Positions 16,013-24,769 of a stretch of 64,000 nucleotides of DNA are shown here, in pieces. The notes below the pieces were generated by a model. The model did not search any database, was not told where the DNA came from, and saw only the letters and a list, made by a program, of their open reading frames with translations. Origin of the DNA: Terrabacter sp. 28 (lineage in GTDB: Bacteria; Actinomycetota; Actinomycetes; Actinomycetales; Dermatophilaceae); the NCBI GenBank assembly GCA_000955875.1, contig JYOE01000026.1, forward strand, positions 154,990-218,989. The letters are read 5' to 3'. The position numbers and the translations under genes were made by a program. The stretch's first letter is position 1; each line of letters opens with the position of its first letter.

Positions 16013-17584
16013 TCAGGCGTGACGCAGCGAGGACAGCAGCTCCGGCGCCCGCCGGTCGTAGATCCGGGCCCCCGTACTGGCGCCCAGGACGGCGGCCGCA
16101 GCCCCGACGCCGGCGCCGACCAGGGCCGCACCCCAGGCGACTCCGGCCACGCCTGACCATGCGGCCCACGCGAGGGCCAGCGCTGGGGACGACATGACCA
16201 GCGTGGCGACGCTGGCGACGGACTGGGCCGCGACCGCGATGCCGGCAGCGCCCGGCGGGGTGCCGAACGGGCTCGCCCCGGGCTCGGGCACCGGATAGGG
16301 CAGCACGACGCTCATCACGCTGGAGACCCCGAGACCGGCACCCAGCAGAGCCGCCGAGACCCCGAACGCGGCCGGCGCAAGCCCCCAGTAGCCGCTCACA
16401 CCGACCCCGACGACGGTGTAGGGCGGCACGAGGGCCAGGGCGAGCAGCAGGTCGGGGAGGGCCCGCCCGCGACGGTCGTCGGTGCCGGTCGTGCCGGCCA
16501 CCACGTGCAGCCACAGCGCGTCGGAGTCGTAGGACACGGCGTTGTGGCCGCTCCACCCGATGAGGAAGGCGAGGAGCGGGCCCATGAGCAGCGGCGGCCA
16601 CGTCAGGTCGCTCGTGAAGACGGGGATGAGCAGCGCCAGTGGCAGCACGGGCGTCATCGCCATGCTGGTCTGGTAGCGCGGGTCGCGTCTCCAGTAGGTG
16701 AGGACCCTCGCGGCGACGGCGCCCGATGGGGTGCCGGGCAGGCGGGCGAGCAGCCCGATGTCGTCTCCGGCGGCGGCGACGGAGTCGGATCGCGACACGG
16801 CTCGGGGGTTCTCCACCTGCACCCGCAGCACGCGCGACCAGAGGACGAAGACGAGGGCGAGCAGCCCTGTGGCCAGGGCAAGTCGGACGCCGCCCAGGAG
16901 AGGCCTACCTGCCGCGACGTCACCCGGCGCGGCCCACGCCCACCCGAGCGGTGACCAGGCGACGACGCTCGCTGCTGAACGGGCAGCCGGCCCGACGCCG
17001 CCGCCGAGGTTGGCCAGGATCGCGGTCGCGGGCGCGACGAGTGCGAAGAGGACGAGACCGAGCACGGCCACGACGTCGCGGCCCCGACGGCTCGACAGGG
17101 CGTTGGTGAGCGACGCGCAGACCCATCGGCTCGTCGTGATCGCAGTGAGGAGCCCGACTGCCGTCGACGCCACGGCCACGAGCGTGGACGCCGCCGTCTG
17201 CGACCAGGCGACGACGACTCCCACCGACAGCACCATCGAGGCGATCGACGGCAGGCTCACCAGGGCCGCGAGGACCAGCCCCACGGCGAGGTCGCTCTGG
17301 GGAACGGCGAAGGTGGCGAACCGGCCGGGGTCGAGGGTTGGGTCGGAGCCGAAGGAGAACAGCGGCAGGACCGTCCAGAGGACGGTGCCGGCCGCCCCGG
17401 CGAGCGGGACCACCACCTGCGCCGCGTCGAGCGAGCTGCGGAACGAGGCGAGGATCAGCGCGAGACCCGCGACGAGGACGGAGAAGTAGACGATGCCCAC
17501 GACGGCACCGATGGCCTGCGTGCGGCTGCGACGGAAGATGTTGCGCAGCAGGGTCAGCTTCAGTCGGACGAGGTGCGCAACCAC
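16013..17584 (-). CDS. ABC exporter permease (multi-pass membrane protein)
   Basis: A 523-residue protein with about twelve hydrophobic segments spread over its length and very little soluble sequence, as in the large actinobacterial ABC-2-like permeases. The GTG start at 17584 lies inside the 3' end of the ATPase gene (25-nt overlap), so the two are translationally coupled and should form one transporter. The start could also be slightly downstream. The substrate cannot be read from sequence; neighbours do not suggest an antibiotic cluster. Confidence 0.8.
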   Translation of the reverse strand: MVAHLVRLKLTLLRNIFRRSRTQAIGAVVGIVYFSVLVAGLALILASFRSSLDAAQVVVPLAGAAGTVLWTVLPLFSFGSDPTLDPGRFATFAVPQSDLAVGLVLAALVSLPSIASMVLSVGVVVAWSQTAASTLVAVASTAVGLLTAITTSRWVCASLTNALSSRRGRDVVAVLGLVLFALVAPATAILANLGGGVGPAARSAASVVAWSPLGWAWAAPGDVAAGRPLLGGVRLALATGLLALVFVLWSRVLRVQVENPRAVSRSDSVAAAGDDIGLLARLPGTPSGAVAARVLTYWRRDPRYQTSMAMTPVLPLALLIPVFTSDLTWPPLLMGPLLAFLIGWSGHNAVSYDSDALWLHVVAGTTGTDDRRGRALPDLLLALALVPPYTVVGVGVSGYWGLAPAAFGVSAALLGAGLGVSSVMSVVLPYPVPEPGASPFGTPPGAAGIAVAAQSVASVATLVMSSPALALAWAAWSGVAGVAWGAALVGAGVGAAAAVLGASTGARIYDRRAPELLSSLRHA

Positions 17585-18366
17585 GACAGCCCCACCACCT
17601 CGGTCGAGCCGCCGACGAGGTCGACGAACCTCTCCTCCAGCGACTGGGCCCCGCGGACGTCGTCGAGCCCACCTGCTGCGAGCACGACGCCCTCGGAGAT
17701 GACCGCGACGTGCGTGCAGGTGCGCTCGACGAGGTCCATGACGTGGCTGGAGAGCACGACCGTGCCGCCGGACTCGACGTAGCCGGAGAGGATGTGGCGG
17801 ATCGTGGCCGCCGAGATCGGGTCGACGGCCTCGAACGGCTCGTCGAGGACCAGCACGCGCGGGCCGTGGACGAGCGCCGAGGCGAGCGTGACCTTCTTGG
17901 TCATGCCGGCCGAGTAGTCGACGACGAGCTTGCCCTGCGCGTCGGCCAGCCCCAGGGCCACGACGAGCTCGGCCGCCCGCTCCGACGCGAGCTCACGCGA
18001 CAGGCCGCGGAGCAGGCCGGCATACGTGATGAGCTGGAGCCCGGTGAGGCGGTCGAAGAGCCTCAGCCCGTCGGGCAGCACGCCGAGCAGGCGCTTGGCG
18101 GCGACGGGGTCGGCCCACACGTCGTACCCCAGCACGAACGCCTCTCCCGCGTCGGGCCGCAGGAGCCCGGTCACCATGGACAGCGTCGTCGTCTTGCCCG
18201 CACCGTTGGGTCCGACCAGCCCGAAGAACGACCCACGGGGAACGTCGAGGTCGATGCCCTTGACCGCGACGACGTCACCGAACCGCTTGCCGAGGCCGCG
18301 CATGGCGATGGCTGGGCCTTCGCTCCGGCTGCCTTGCGGCGCAGGCAGATCCGACGTGTCATCCAT
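17560..18366 (-). CDS. ABC transporter ATP-binding protein
   Basis: A 268-residue cytoplasmic ATPase that energises the permease encoded next to it. Walker A is GPNGAGKTTT near residue 54, the Walker B region is VLVLDEPFEAVD, and the switch is LSSHVMD. The signature loop reads YSAGMTKKVTLASAL, where the canonical LSGGQ is replaced by YSAGM, a common variant in CcmA/NatA-like exporters. The start is ATG 18366, 20 nt after the upstream hydrolase stop. Confidence 0.9.
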   Translation of the reverse strand: MDDTSDLPAPQGSRSEGPAIAMRGLGKRFGDVVAVKGIDLDVPRGSFFGLVGPNGAGKTTTLSMVTGLLRPDAGEAFVLGYDVWADPVAAKRLLGVLPDGLRLFDRLTGLQLITYAGLLRGLSRELASERAAELVVALGLADAQGKLVVDYSAGMTKKVTLASALVHGPRVLVLDEPFEAVDPISAATIRHILSGYVESGGTVVLSSHVMDLVERTCTHVAVISEGVVLAAGGLDDVRGAQSLEERFVDLVGGSTEVVGLSWLRTSSD

Positions 18367-18386
18367 GGGCTGGCGGGAGCGTGCCG

Positions 18387-19040
18387 TCAGAACGTCGCCG
18401 ACTCGGCGTCGCGCAGCGGGGTGTAGGTGAGACCGTCGACCCCGGCGAACTGCTCGATGTGGCCGGAGTACATCCGGTGCCCGACGTCGCTGAGCAGCGC
18501 ATCGTGGATGGGAATGAACACCTTCGGCGCGATGCGACCGACAAAGGCGATCGAGTCGCGGCTCGCCGCCCACGGGGCGTTGAGCGGGTGGGCGAGCACG
18601 TCGACGTCGCCGGGCTCGCCGTCGTAGGCGTCACCCGGGTGGAACAAGGACGGCTCGCCGTCGGCGCGCAGCACCACACCGACGTTGGGGATGCGGGGCA
18701 TGTCGGGGTGGTTGAACGCGTGCAGCTCCCCCACCGGCGTCACCCGCACGTCACCGACGGCGAAGTCCTCGCCCTGCCTCGAGGGGACGACCGCGAGACC
18801 CTCGACGCGGAGCTTCTCGGCCGTCAGCGGGTCGGTGTGGACGGTGGCCGACGGGTTGGCTCGGACGAGGGCCGCCGCCCGTTCGGGGTCGAAGTGGTCG
18901 GCGTGGTTGTGCGTCACGAGGATCGCGTCGAGGTCGGTGAGCTGCTCGAACCCCGTGGAGAAGCTGCCCGGGTCGATCAGGAGGCGCCGGTCTGCGATCT
19001 CGACGAGGAGACAGGCATGTCCGAGATGAGTCACGCGCAT
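18387..19040 (-). CDS. UPF0173-type metallo-beta-lactamase-fold hydrolase
   Basis: A 217-residue cytoplasmic metal-dependent hydrolase. The metal-site motif THNHADHFD (HxHxDH) lies near residues 44-52; later histidines occur in HPGDAYDG and FIPIHDALL. The N-terminal HLGHACLLVE is typical of the UlaG/UPF0173 branch. The substrate is unknown. The ATG at 19040 follows the Vps62-domain gene stop by 8 nt and the stop lies 20 nt before the ABC ATPase start, so it sits inside a four-gene operon. Confidence 0.85.
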   Translation of the reverse strand: MRVTHLGHACLLVEIADRRLLIDPGSFSTGFEQLTDLDAILVTHNHADHFDPERAAALVRANPSATVHTDPLTAEKLRVEGLAVVPSRQGEDFAVGDVRVTPVGELHAFNHPDMPRIPNVGVVLRADGEPSLFHPGDAYDGEPGDVDVLAHPLNAPWAASRDSIAFVGRIAPKVFIPIHDALLSDVGHRMYSGHIEQFAGVDGLTYTPLRDAESATF

Positions 19041-19048
19041 GGCTCCAC

Positions 19049-20983
19049 CTAACCACGCACCGCTGTCATCTCGGCGGCACAGTGCTCGCGGCGGAGGTCG
19101 AAGAAGAGCAGGCCGATCCCGATGGTCGGCACCGGCACGAGGAGGGCGGTGCAGGCGGCGGCCACGACGTTGCACAGCGCGACCGGCCAACCCGTGGCGA
19201 GGAGCAGCAGCCCCCCGACGACCGGCCCGCAGAGCGTCGCCGAGTAGAGCAGCACGAGCGCCAGCATCGTCGACTTGAGCCGCCGCGTCCGGGTCAGGGC
19301 GGCACTGCGGGCGAACGCCGCTCGCGGACCGAGTCCTTCGATGCTGCTGGCGGCGAACGACACGCACCACAGCGACAGCAGCACGAGGCCGACGGGAGCC
19401 AGCCAGAAGCTGCTGAACAGGACGGTGACGGCGCCCGCGCCGAGCAGGTAGGTGACCGCGGGGGCGGGACGTTCCACGAGCCGACGGAGGGCGGCCGTCA
19501 CGGACGGCTGGACGGCCCGCGCCCGCTGCGCCAGCAGGTCGAGCACGACCGTCACCACCACTGCCTGGACGACGAAGAGGACGAGCCACGCCCCGGTCGA
19601 TGCCGGCACGGTGACCCACGCGTTGCGACTGCCGTTGACCTCGGTGATGCCGGCATCGGCGCCGGGCCTGACGGACCACTGCCGCGCGTACGAGGCGGCC
19701 ACTCCCGTGACGAGCAGCGCCAGGCTCGCCGGCAGCAGCTGGCCCCGGAGGCCGACGGCGACGGCCGCACCGTCGACGAGGATCTGCCCGGTGCGCCGCT
19801 CCCGGTCCGGTTGCCGTGCGTCGCCGCCACGCCATCGGGTCGACCTCGCGAGCGCGACCAGAGCGACCACGAGCGCGAGCAGGGCCATGGCTACGAAGAC
19901 CGGCCGCTCGAGGACCTCGAGCAGCACCACGGAGCCACCGGCGACGAGTGCGCAGAACCCTTCGGCGGCCAGCCCCGGCACCGGCGGCAGGGCGACGGCA
20001 GCCTCCCGCCCCTCCTGCTCGACCCACGTGACGGGAGCGGCCCACTGCTGCTTGGCCGCCGGGCCGGTCGGCCCGTTGTTGAAGCCTGGCGCCCGCTGTC
20101 CCCAGCGACCCTTGTACGCCAACCACGCGTACGGGTCGGAGCCCGAGCGCGGCACGTCGGTCGGCAGCAGCTCGACCGTCGGCGAGACGGCGGTCCCGGG
20201 CGCGGTCGTGTCGTCGCAGCCGAACCCGGTGGCTGCGCTGCGCCCGAACCAGACCGCCTGGGTGAAGTACGCGGCGTGCGACCCCTGCCCCGGATAGACG
20301 ACGGGGTGCCCGTCGAGCAGCGCAAGGCGGTCGCGGTCGGTCCAGTCGGCCACCTCGGCACCCTCGTGCTGGGCGTATGCCGCCTGCCTGGGTGGGACAG
20401 TCAGCGCAGCGCGGGCGTCGGGCGCGTCGAAGACGAGCTGCACCATCTCCCAGTCGCCCTCGTGGCGGTCGTTCCAGTCGTTGTAGACCCACCAGAACCA
20501 GTACTGCAGGACGAGCCCGCCGGCCTGCGTCACCACGCGGGCGTAGACGACGGGTCGCTCCTGGAGGGTGCCGGCCCAGCGCTCGTAGTCGCAGCCCGGG
20601 GAGAGCACGCGACCGGGCAGGTCGAGGTTGGAGCCCGGCGGGGCGGCATACAGGTCGGCCGCCCGCGGCGCGCGCACGTCACCCCGCGGGGTGCGCAGCA
20701 CGACGTCCGGTCGGCCGAGCACGGCGTCGACACGGGTGGGGAGGAAGGGCTCACCGTCGCCGCACGGTCGCGCCTGGGTGCGCACGACGACGACCGGTGC
20801 GTAGCGCTCGGCGAGCTGCTGCTCGGCGGCCTCGTCGTCGACGACCGGCGCGAGGTGGCGTGCTGGCACCGGCGCACGGGGAGGCGCCGTCGCAGCCGCG
20901 GGCACGGTCGAGAGCAAGGCACCGAGGCACAGCAGCACGACGATGGCCGCCCTTGCGGCACGGCGCGGCCCGGCATCGCCCAT
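19049..20983 (-). CDS. Signal-peptide Vps62-domain protein with C-terminal membrane domain
   Basis: A 644-residue envelope protein. A signal peptide (residues about 8-32) is followed by a Vps62-like domain to about 320, recognisable from WFWWVYNDWNDRHEGDWEMVQLVF and PGQGSHAAYF. Around 330-355 a first membrane helix appears, and from about 395 to 640 there are five or six more, in a block that resembles bacterial glycerophosphodiesterase-type membrane domains. Two starts are possible; ATG 20983 places the signal peptide at the N-terminus. Its role is unknown. It leads the operon with the hydrolase and ABC exporter. Confidence 0.75.
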   Translation of the reverse strand: MGDAGPRRAARAAIVVLLCLGALLSTVPAAATAPPRAPVPARHLAPVVDDEAAEQQLAERYAPVVVVRTQARPCGDGEPFLPTRVDAVLGRPDVVLRTPRGDVRAPRAADLYAAPPGSNLDLPGRVLSPGCDYERWAGTLQERPVVYARVVTQAGGLVLQYWFWWVYNDWNDRHEGDWEMVQLVFDAPDARAALTVPPRQAAYAQHEGAEVADWTDRDRLALLDGHPVVYPGQGSHAAYFTQAVWFGRSAATGFGCDDTTAPGTAVSPTVELLPTDVPRSGSDPYAWLAYKGRWGQRAPGFNNGPTGPAAKQQWAAPVTWVEQEGREAAVALPPVPGLAAEGFCALVAGGSVVLLEVLERPVFVAMALLALVVALVALARSTRWRGGDARQPDRERRTGQILVDGAAVAVGLRGQLLPASLALLVTGVAASYARQWSVRPGADAGITEVNGSRNAWVTVPASTGAWLVLFVVQAVVVTVVLDLLAQRARAVQPSVTAALRRLVERPAPAVTYLLGAGAVTVLFSSFWLAPVGLVLLSLWCVSFAASSIEGLGPRAAFARSAALTRTRRLKSTMLALVLLYSATLCGPVVGGLLLLATGWPVALCNVVAAACTALLVPVPTIGIGLLFFDLRREHCAAEMTAVRG

Positions 20984-21349
20984 GGCGACAGCAGACCACA
21001 CGTTGCTGACCCTGTCGCTGCACGAGCACGGCCACACGTGGTCGGGGTCAGACCCCCGGAGCAGGGCCCCAACGGTGGGCCCCGCCGAGCGGCGGCCCGA
21101 GCCGAGCACCACCCGTGCGCCGCCGCGCCCGTCCGATGCGCGAGGTCCCCGCCGACCTCCGCTGCAGCTCCGCGGCGGGCCAGGTCCAGCAGGGGGCGGG
21201 GGCACCAGGTCGCCTCGGCCCGCATCCCTGATCCGGCACAGTCAGCTCCTCCCGTCGACCCCCGCTCGGCACAACGAGGCACGCGGGCCCACGGTCACGC
21301 CCCGACGGTCACGCCCCGACGCGCACGCCACGAGGCGCCGACAGGCGCG
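20984..21349. other. Intergenic region with a short GGTCACGCCCCGAC duplication
   Basis: This 366-nt spacer lies between two minus-strand units. Apart from a two-copy GGTCACGCCCCGAC repeat around 21290-21320, I see no RNA gene, hairpin with clear role or credible small gene. It should hold the promoter of the Vps62-domain operon. Confidence 0.5.
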
Positions 21350-22480
21350 TCAGTGCGGTCGACGCTCGGCCGCCTCCTCCACCGCGGCCCTGTCGAAGTC
21401 CGACATCGCTCGGGTGTCGCGAGGCTCAGCGAACGGCTCGAGGTCCTCGGGCACCCCTGCGGCGATGGCACGCCCGCGGTCGAGCTCGGCGTTGACCTCG
21501 GCGCCGAGCAGGATCGCGATGTTGGTCAGCCACAGCCAGACGAGGAAGACGACGACACCCGCGAGAGAGCCGTACGTCTTGTTGTACGAGGAGAAGTAGG
21601 CCACGTACACCGCGAAGAGTCCCGAGACGACGAGCCACATCAGCACCGCGAGGATGCCCCCCGGGCTCACCCACTTGACGCCACCCTGCCGCGCGTTCGG
21701 GCTGGCCCAGAAGAGCACCGCGAACAGCACCGACACGAGCAGCAGCAGGACCGGCCACTTGAGCACGTTCCAGAGCATCAGGCCGGTGTCACCGGCGCCG
21801 ACGAGCTGCCCGATCTGCCGGGCCACGGGGCCGCTCACGACGACGATGACGGCGCTGACCACCATGACGACGACGGCGAAGACGGTCACTCCCACGCGGA
21901 TGGGGATGGTCTTCCAGATCGGCCGGCCCTCGGGGATGTCGTAGATGACGTTGGAGGCCCGCATGAACGCCGACACGTAGCCCGAGGCGGACCAGAGGGC
22001 CACGAGCAGGCCGAGAACGGCGCCGAGGCCTGCACCCGTGCGGTTCGCCTGCGCCTGCGCGATGAGGGTGCGCACGAACTCCGCGCTCGAGCCCGGCGCC
22101 ACGGCCTGCACCTGGTCGACCACCTGTGCGGTGGCGTCCTTGCCGAGCAGCCCGAGCGCCGCCACGAGGACGACGAGCGCAGGAGCGATCGACAGGAGCC
22201 CGTAGTAGGTCAGGGACGCAGCGAGATCGGTGAGGTTGTCGCGCTTGAACTCGCGGCGAGCCCGTTTGACGACCGCCACCAGCGACGGCTTCGACAGGTC
22301 GGTCGGCGACTCGGGTTCGGGGTGAGGCTCCGACTCGTGCCGTCGGTCGGACTCGGATCCTGGTTCGGACTCGTGTCGCGGGTCGGCATCATGTCGCGGG
22401 TCGGCCTCGTCCCGGTGGTCCGGGGCAGGCTCGTTTGCGGTCGGGGGTCGGCGGCTGTCGCCGCTGGGGGTCGGTGACAT
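21350..22480 (-). CDS. YihY/BrkB-family inner membrane protein
   Basis: A 376-residue membrane protein of the family once called ribonuclease BN, now regarded as YihY/virulence factor BrkB. Six membrane helices lie between about residues 95 and 345; the family motif LTYYGLLSIAPAL is at about 91-103, and YNKTYGSLAGVVVFLVWLWL marks the last helices. The first 65 residues are unusual: a hydrophilic, His/Asp/Glu-rich stretch built from imperfect D-P-R-H-(D/E)-(A/S) repeats. ATG 22480 is used because the repeats continue in frame from it. The function of the family is unsettled. Confidence 0.88.
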   Translation of the reverse strand: MSPTPSGDSRRPPTANEPAPDHRDEADPRHDADPRHESEPGSESDRRHESEPHPEPESPTDLSKPSLVAVVKRARREFKRDNLTDLAASLTYYGLLSIAPALVVLVAALGLLGKDATAQVVDQVQAVAPGSSAEFVRTLIAQAQANRTGAGLGAVLGLLVALWSASGYVSAFMRASNVIYDIPEGRPIWKTIPIRVGVTVFAVVVMVVSAVIVVVSGPVARQIGQLVGAGDTGLMLWNVLKWPVLLLLVSVLFAVLFWASPNARQGGVKWVSPGGILAVLMWLVVSGLFAVYVAYFSSYNKTYGSLAGVVVFLVWLWLTNIAILLGAEVNAELDRGRAIAAGVPEDLEPFAEPRDTRAMSDFDRAAVEEAAERRPH

Positions 22481-22594
22481 ACCGGAGGCGTACCCCCTGG
22501 GACGGCCCTCTCACTCGCCGGTGTCACCGGAGGGTGCAGGACGGACCTGACCGGTGGCGCGTGACCTCACCTGCGCGAGGTCGGCGCCGGTGGG

Positions 22595-22777
22595 TCACTG
22601 GCAGCGCCACATGCCCGACGAGCGACCCGTGTGGCTGGCCCGGTGACGCCGGCTGCGCACAGGGGCGACGACGCTCGTCGCGCAGGCCCGCGTCAGGCGC
22701 TCGAGGATCGCTGCACGCTCACTACCGGTCAGCGCCGTCACGGTGGCGTCGTCGTCGACCAGCGTCGGTGCGCTCAT
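22595..22777 (-). CDS. Small hypothetical protein (60 aa)
   Basis: Short reading frame with a good CAGGAG ribosome-binding site 7 nt before ATG 22777. The first half is acidic with a predicted helix (SERAAILERLTRACATSV); the second half is basic (RSRRHRASHTGRSS). No membrane segment. No family recognised. The AT-richer upstream stretch and a dyad at 22849-22866 support an independent promoter. Confidence 0.45.
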   Translation of the reverse strand: MSAPTLVDDDATVTALTGSERAAILERLTRACATSVVAPVRSRRHRASHTGRSSGMWRCQ

Positions 22778-22848
22778 GCGATTCTCCTGCTCGGGTCTGC
22801 CGGCGGCCGAGGTTTCGCCGGTGCTGGTGCAAGGTGTACCAGTCGCAA

Positions 22849-22866
22849 TCGCGAGCTAGGTCGCGA
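22849..22866. promoter_or_regulatory. Paired TCGCGA half-sites upstream of the 60-aa gene
   Basis: TCGCGA at 22849-22854 and again at 22861-22866, separated by six bases, inside an AT-richer segment 72 nt upstream of the small gene. Each half is itself palindromic. Candidate operator; no regulator assigned. Confidence 0.3.
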
Positions 22867-23050
22867 ATGCCCGAATTAATGCAAGAAAGTCCCAAGAAAG
22901 GTGCAAGTGACCGTAACGGGGGTTTGCGCGTTTGCCGCGCCGACACCGCGGCCGCGTGGCACCGTTGACTCTGCCTCCGCGCGCAACGGGTGTGAGGCCA
23001 CCGGGCGAGGAGCGCTGCGGGCAGCGAGTGCGCCCCGCCGGTGGAGGTGG

Positions 23051-23086
23051 GCGCTGCCGACTCCAGGGGCAGGGAGTCGGCAGCGC
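23051..23086. terminator. Hairpin ending the copper operon
   Basis: Perfect 14-bp stem: 23051-23064 (GCGCTGCCGACTCC) with 23073-23086, loop of 8 nt. It lies 32 nt past the CopC-CopD stop on the minus strand. Confidence 0.7.
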
Positions 23087-23117
23087 TGCCCACGGCACTC
23101 GTTCAGTGCTCCGGTGG

Positions 23118-24752
23118 TCAGGGAGCCACGACGACGTCCCCGCCGGCGACGACCGCCCTCTCGCTCCGGTCCTCGACGGTCAGGGTGGCCCTCCACGTGC
23201 CGCTGAGCGGGAAGGTGTAGCGGGCCTCCCAGAACCCGCCCCTCGCAGCCAACGCAACCGGGATCGCCCCGACCCCGCGGCTCGGGTTGGCCAGCTTCAG
23301 CGCGACCCGCCGGACGTCGGCGGGCGCGCCCGTGCCTGTCGTCACCAGCACACGCAGCGTGCTGCCCCGGGTCGTGGCGGGCAGGACGGCGAGCAGGGCG
23401 CGGCGGCCGTCGCCGAGCGGGATCGTCACCTGCCGGTTGGCGTCGGCGGTGGCCGTCACCCCCGGGCGGGGACTCCCCGTCGCGGCCGCGACAGTCGGCG
23501 GCGGCGTCGTCGTGCCGAGGACCGCGGTGACGGCCAGCACCCACACGGTCAGCAGGGCCTCGCTCCGCACCGAGAGCAGCGGGGACTCCCCGCGGCCGAG
23601 GCGCCCGCGCGACACCGCAGCGGCTACCAGGGCGGCGGCGACGAGCGCGAGCTTCGCCGACAGCAGTGCACCGTAGCGGGTGAGGAAGAGCTGCTCGACG
23701 GCTTGTACGTGCTGGAGCGAGTTGAGCAGGCCGGTCGCGACCAGGGCGAGCACCGAGACCATGGCGAGCCTCGAGAAGTCGAGCAGCGCCCGCCGCTCGA
23801 CGGAGCGTCCCACGAGGACGAGGACGACGAGGCCGCCGACCCACACCGCCGCGGTCAGGGCGTGCACCGCCACGACGGCGAGATCGACAGGAGAACCCGA
23901 TGCGGCCCCGTGGCCCGACGCCGCGACCGTCACCGCCACCCCACCGACGACCCAGGGCACGACCCGACGACGCACGCGGCCGACGACCGCAGGGAGCTGC
24001 CAGGCCAGCGCCCCGAGCACGCCGTAGAGCGCCATCCTCCACACCGTCGCCAGCCCGAACGACGTGCCCAGTGTGTCCCGCACCAGCTGCGGGTCGAACA
24101 GGTCGAGGACGGGTCGGCCGGCGGCATACGGGCCCTGGGCGAGCAGGCTGACGAACGCGAAGGACGCGCCGCCCACGATGCCCGCGCGGGCCATCCGCTG
24201 CAGCGTGGGGTCGTTCCGCGCTCCCCCGGCGCACCACAGCACGAAGGCCGCGACACCCGCGAACGCGGCGAGGGAGAGGTAACCGCCCAGCCGGGCCACG
24301 ACCACGTATGCCGGTGCGGTCGAGGAGCGCCCGGACGATGCGGCCCCGACGGCGTCGGGGACCGCTCCCGGGGCGGCGCCGACGCCGAAGGTGAAGGCCC
24401 CGTCGACCGGGTGCCCGTCGGAGGAGACGACGCGCCACGTCACCACGTAGGCGCCCTTTCCGAGGGTCGAGGGCATCGGCCACGTGACGGTGCGTCCGGC
24501 GGCGACGGGCTCGGGGGTGGCGACCCTTCCGCCGGCGCCGTCGAGCAGCCGCAGACCGCCGTCGACGAGGTCGACCGACTCGGTGAATGTCAGCTGGACC
24601 GATCGCGGCGGCGCCTCGAGGCGGGTCCCGTTCGCAGGCGTGCTGCTGACGAGCTCGGCGTGGGCCCAGGCAGGGGCGGCCAGGGCGATTCCGGAGAAGG
24701 CCAGCGCCAGGGTGGCGATGACCAGGCGCACCAGTCGTCGTGAGCGTCTCAT
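23118..24752 (-). CDS. CopC-CopD fusion copper transport protein
   Basis: A 544-residue envelope protein for copper handling. After a signal peptide (about 1-30) the mature protein begins HAELVSSTPANGT, the CopC start whose N-terminal His binds Cu(II); SSDGHPVDGAFTF closes this domain near 115. From about 150 to 415 there are eight membrane segments of a CopD domain with conserved His in GHGAASG and AVHALTAAVWVGGL. The last 100 residues are an extracytoplasmic beta-rich YtkA/FixH-like domain. The start is ATG 24752, 17 nt after the YcnI stop. In homologous systems CopC/CopD move copper into the cytoplasm. Confidence 0.92.
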   Translation of the reverse strand: MRRSRRLVRLVIATLALAFSGIALAAPAWAHAELVSSTPANGTRLEAPPRSVQLTFTESVDLVDGGLRLLDGAGGRVATPEPVAAGRTVTWPMPSTLGKGAYVVTWRVVSSDGHPVDGAFTFGVGAAPGAVPDAVGAASSGRSSTAPAYVVVARLGGYLSLAAFAGVAAFVLWCAGGARNDPTLQRMARAGIVGGASFAFVSLLAQGPYAAGRPVLDLFDPQLVRDTLGTSFGLATVWRMALYGVLGALAWQLPAVVGRVRRRVVPWVVGGVAVTVAASGHGAASGSPVDLAVVAVHALTAAVWVGGLVVLVLVGRSVERRALLDFSRLAMVSVLALVATGLLNSLQHVQAVEQLFLTRYGALLSAKLALVAAALVAAAVSRGRLGRGESPLLSVRSEALLTVWVLAVTAVLGTTTPPPTVAAATGSPRPGVTATADANRQVTIPLGDGRRALLAVLPATTRGSTLRVLVTTGTGAPADVRRVALKLANPSRGVGAIPVALAARGGFWEARYTFPLSGTWRATLTVEDRSERAVVAGGDVVVAP

Positions 24753-24769
24753 GGACGTGTCCGCGCCGG

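Noticed and set aside
19082..22477. An 1131-codon plus-strand frame
   Set aside because: It runs antisense through two recognised membrane-protein genes and has no protein-like content.
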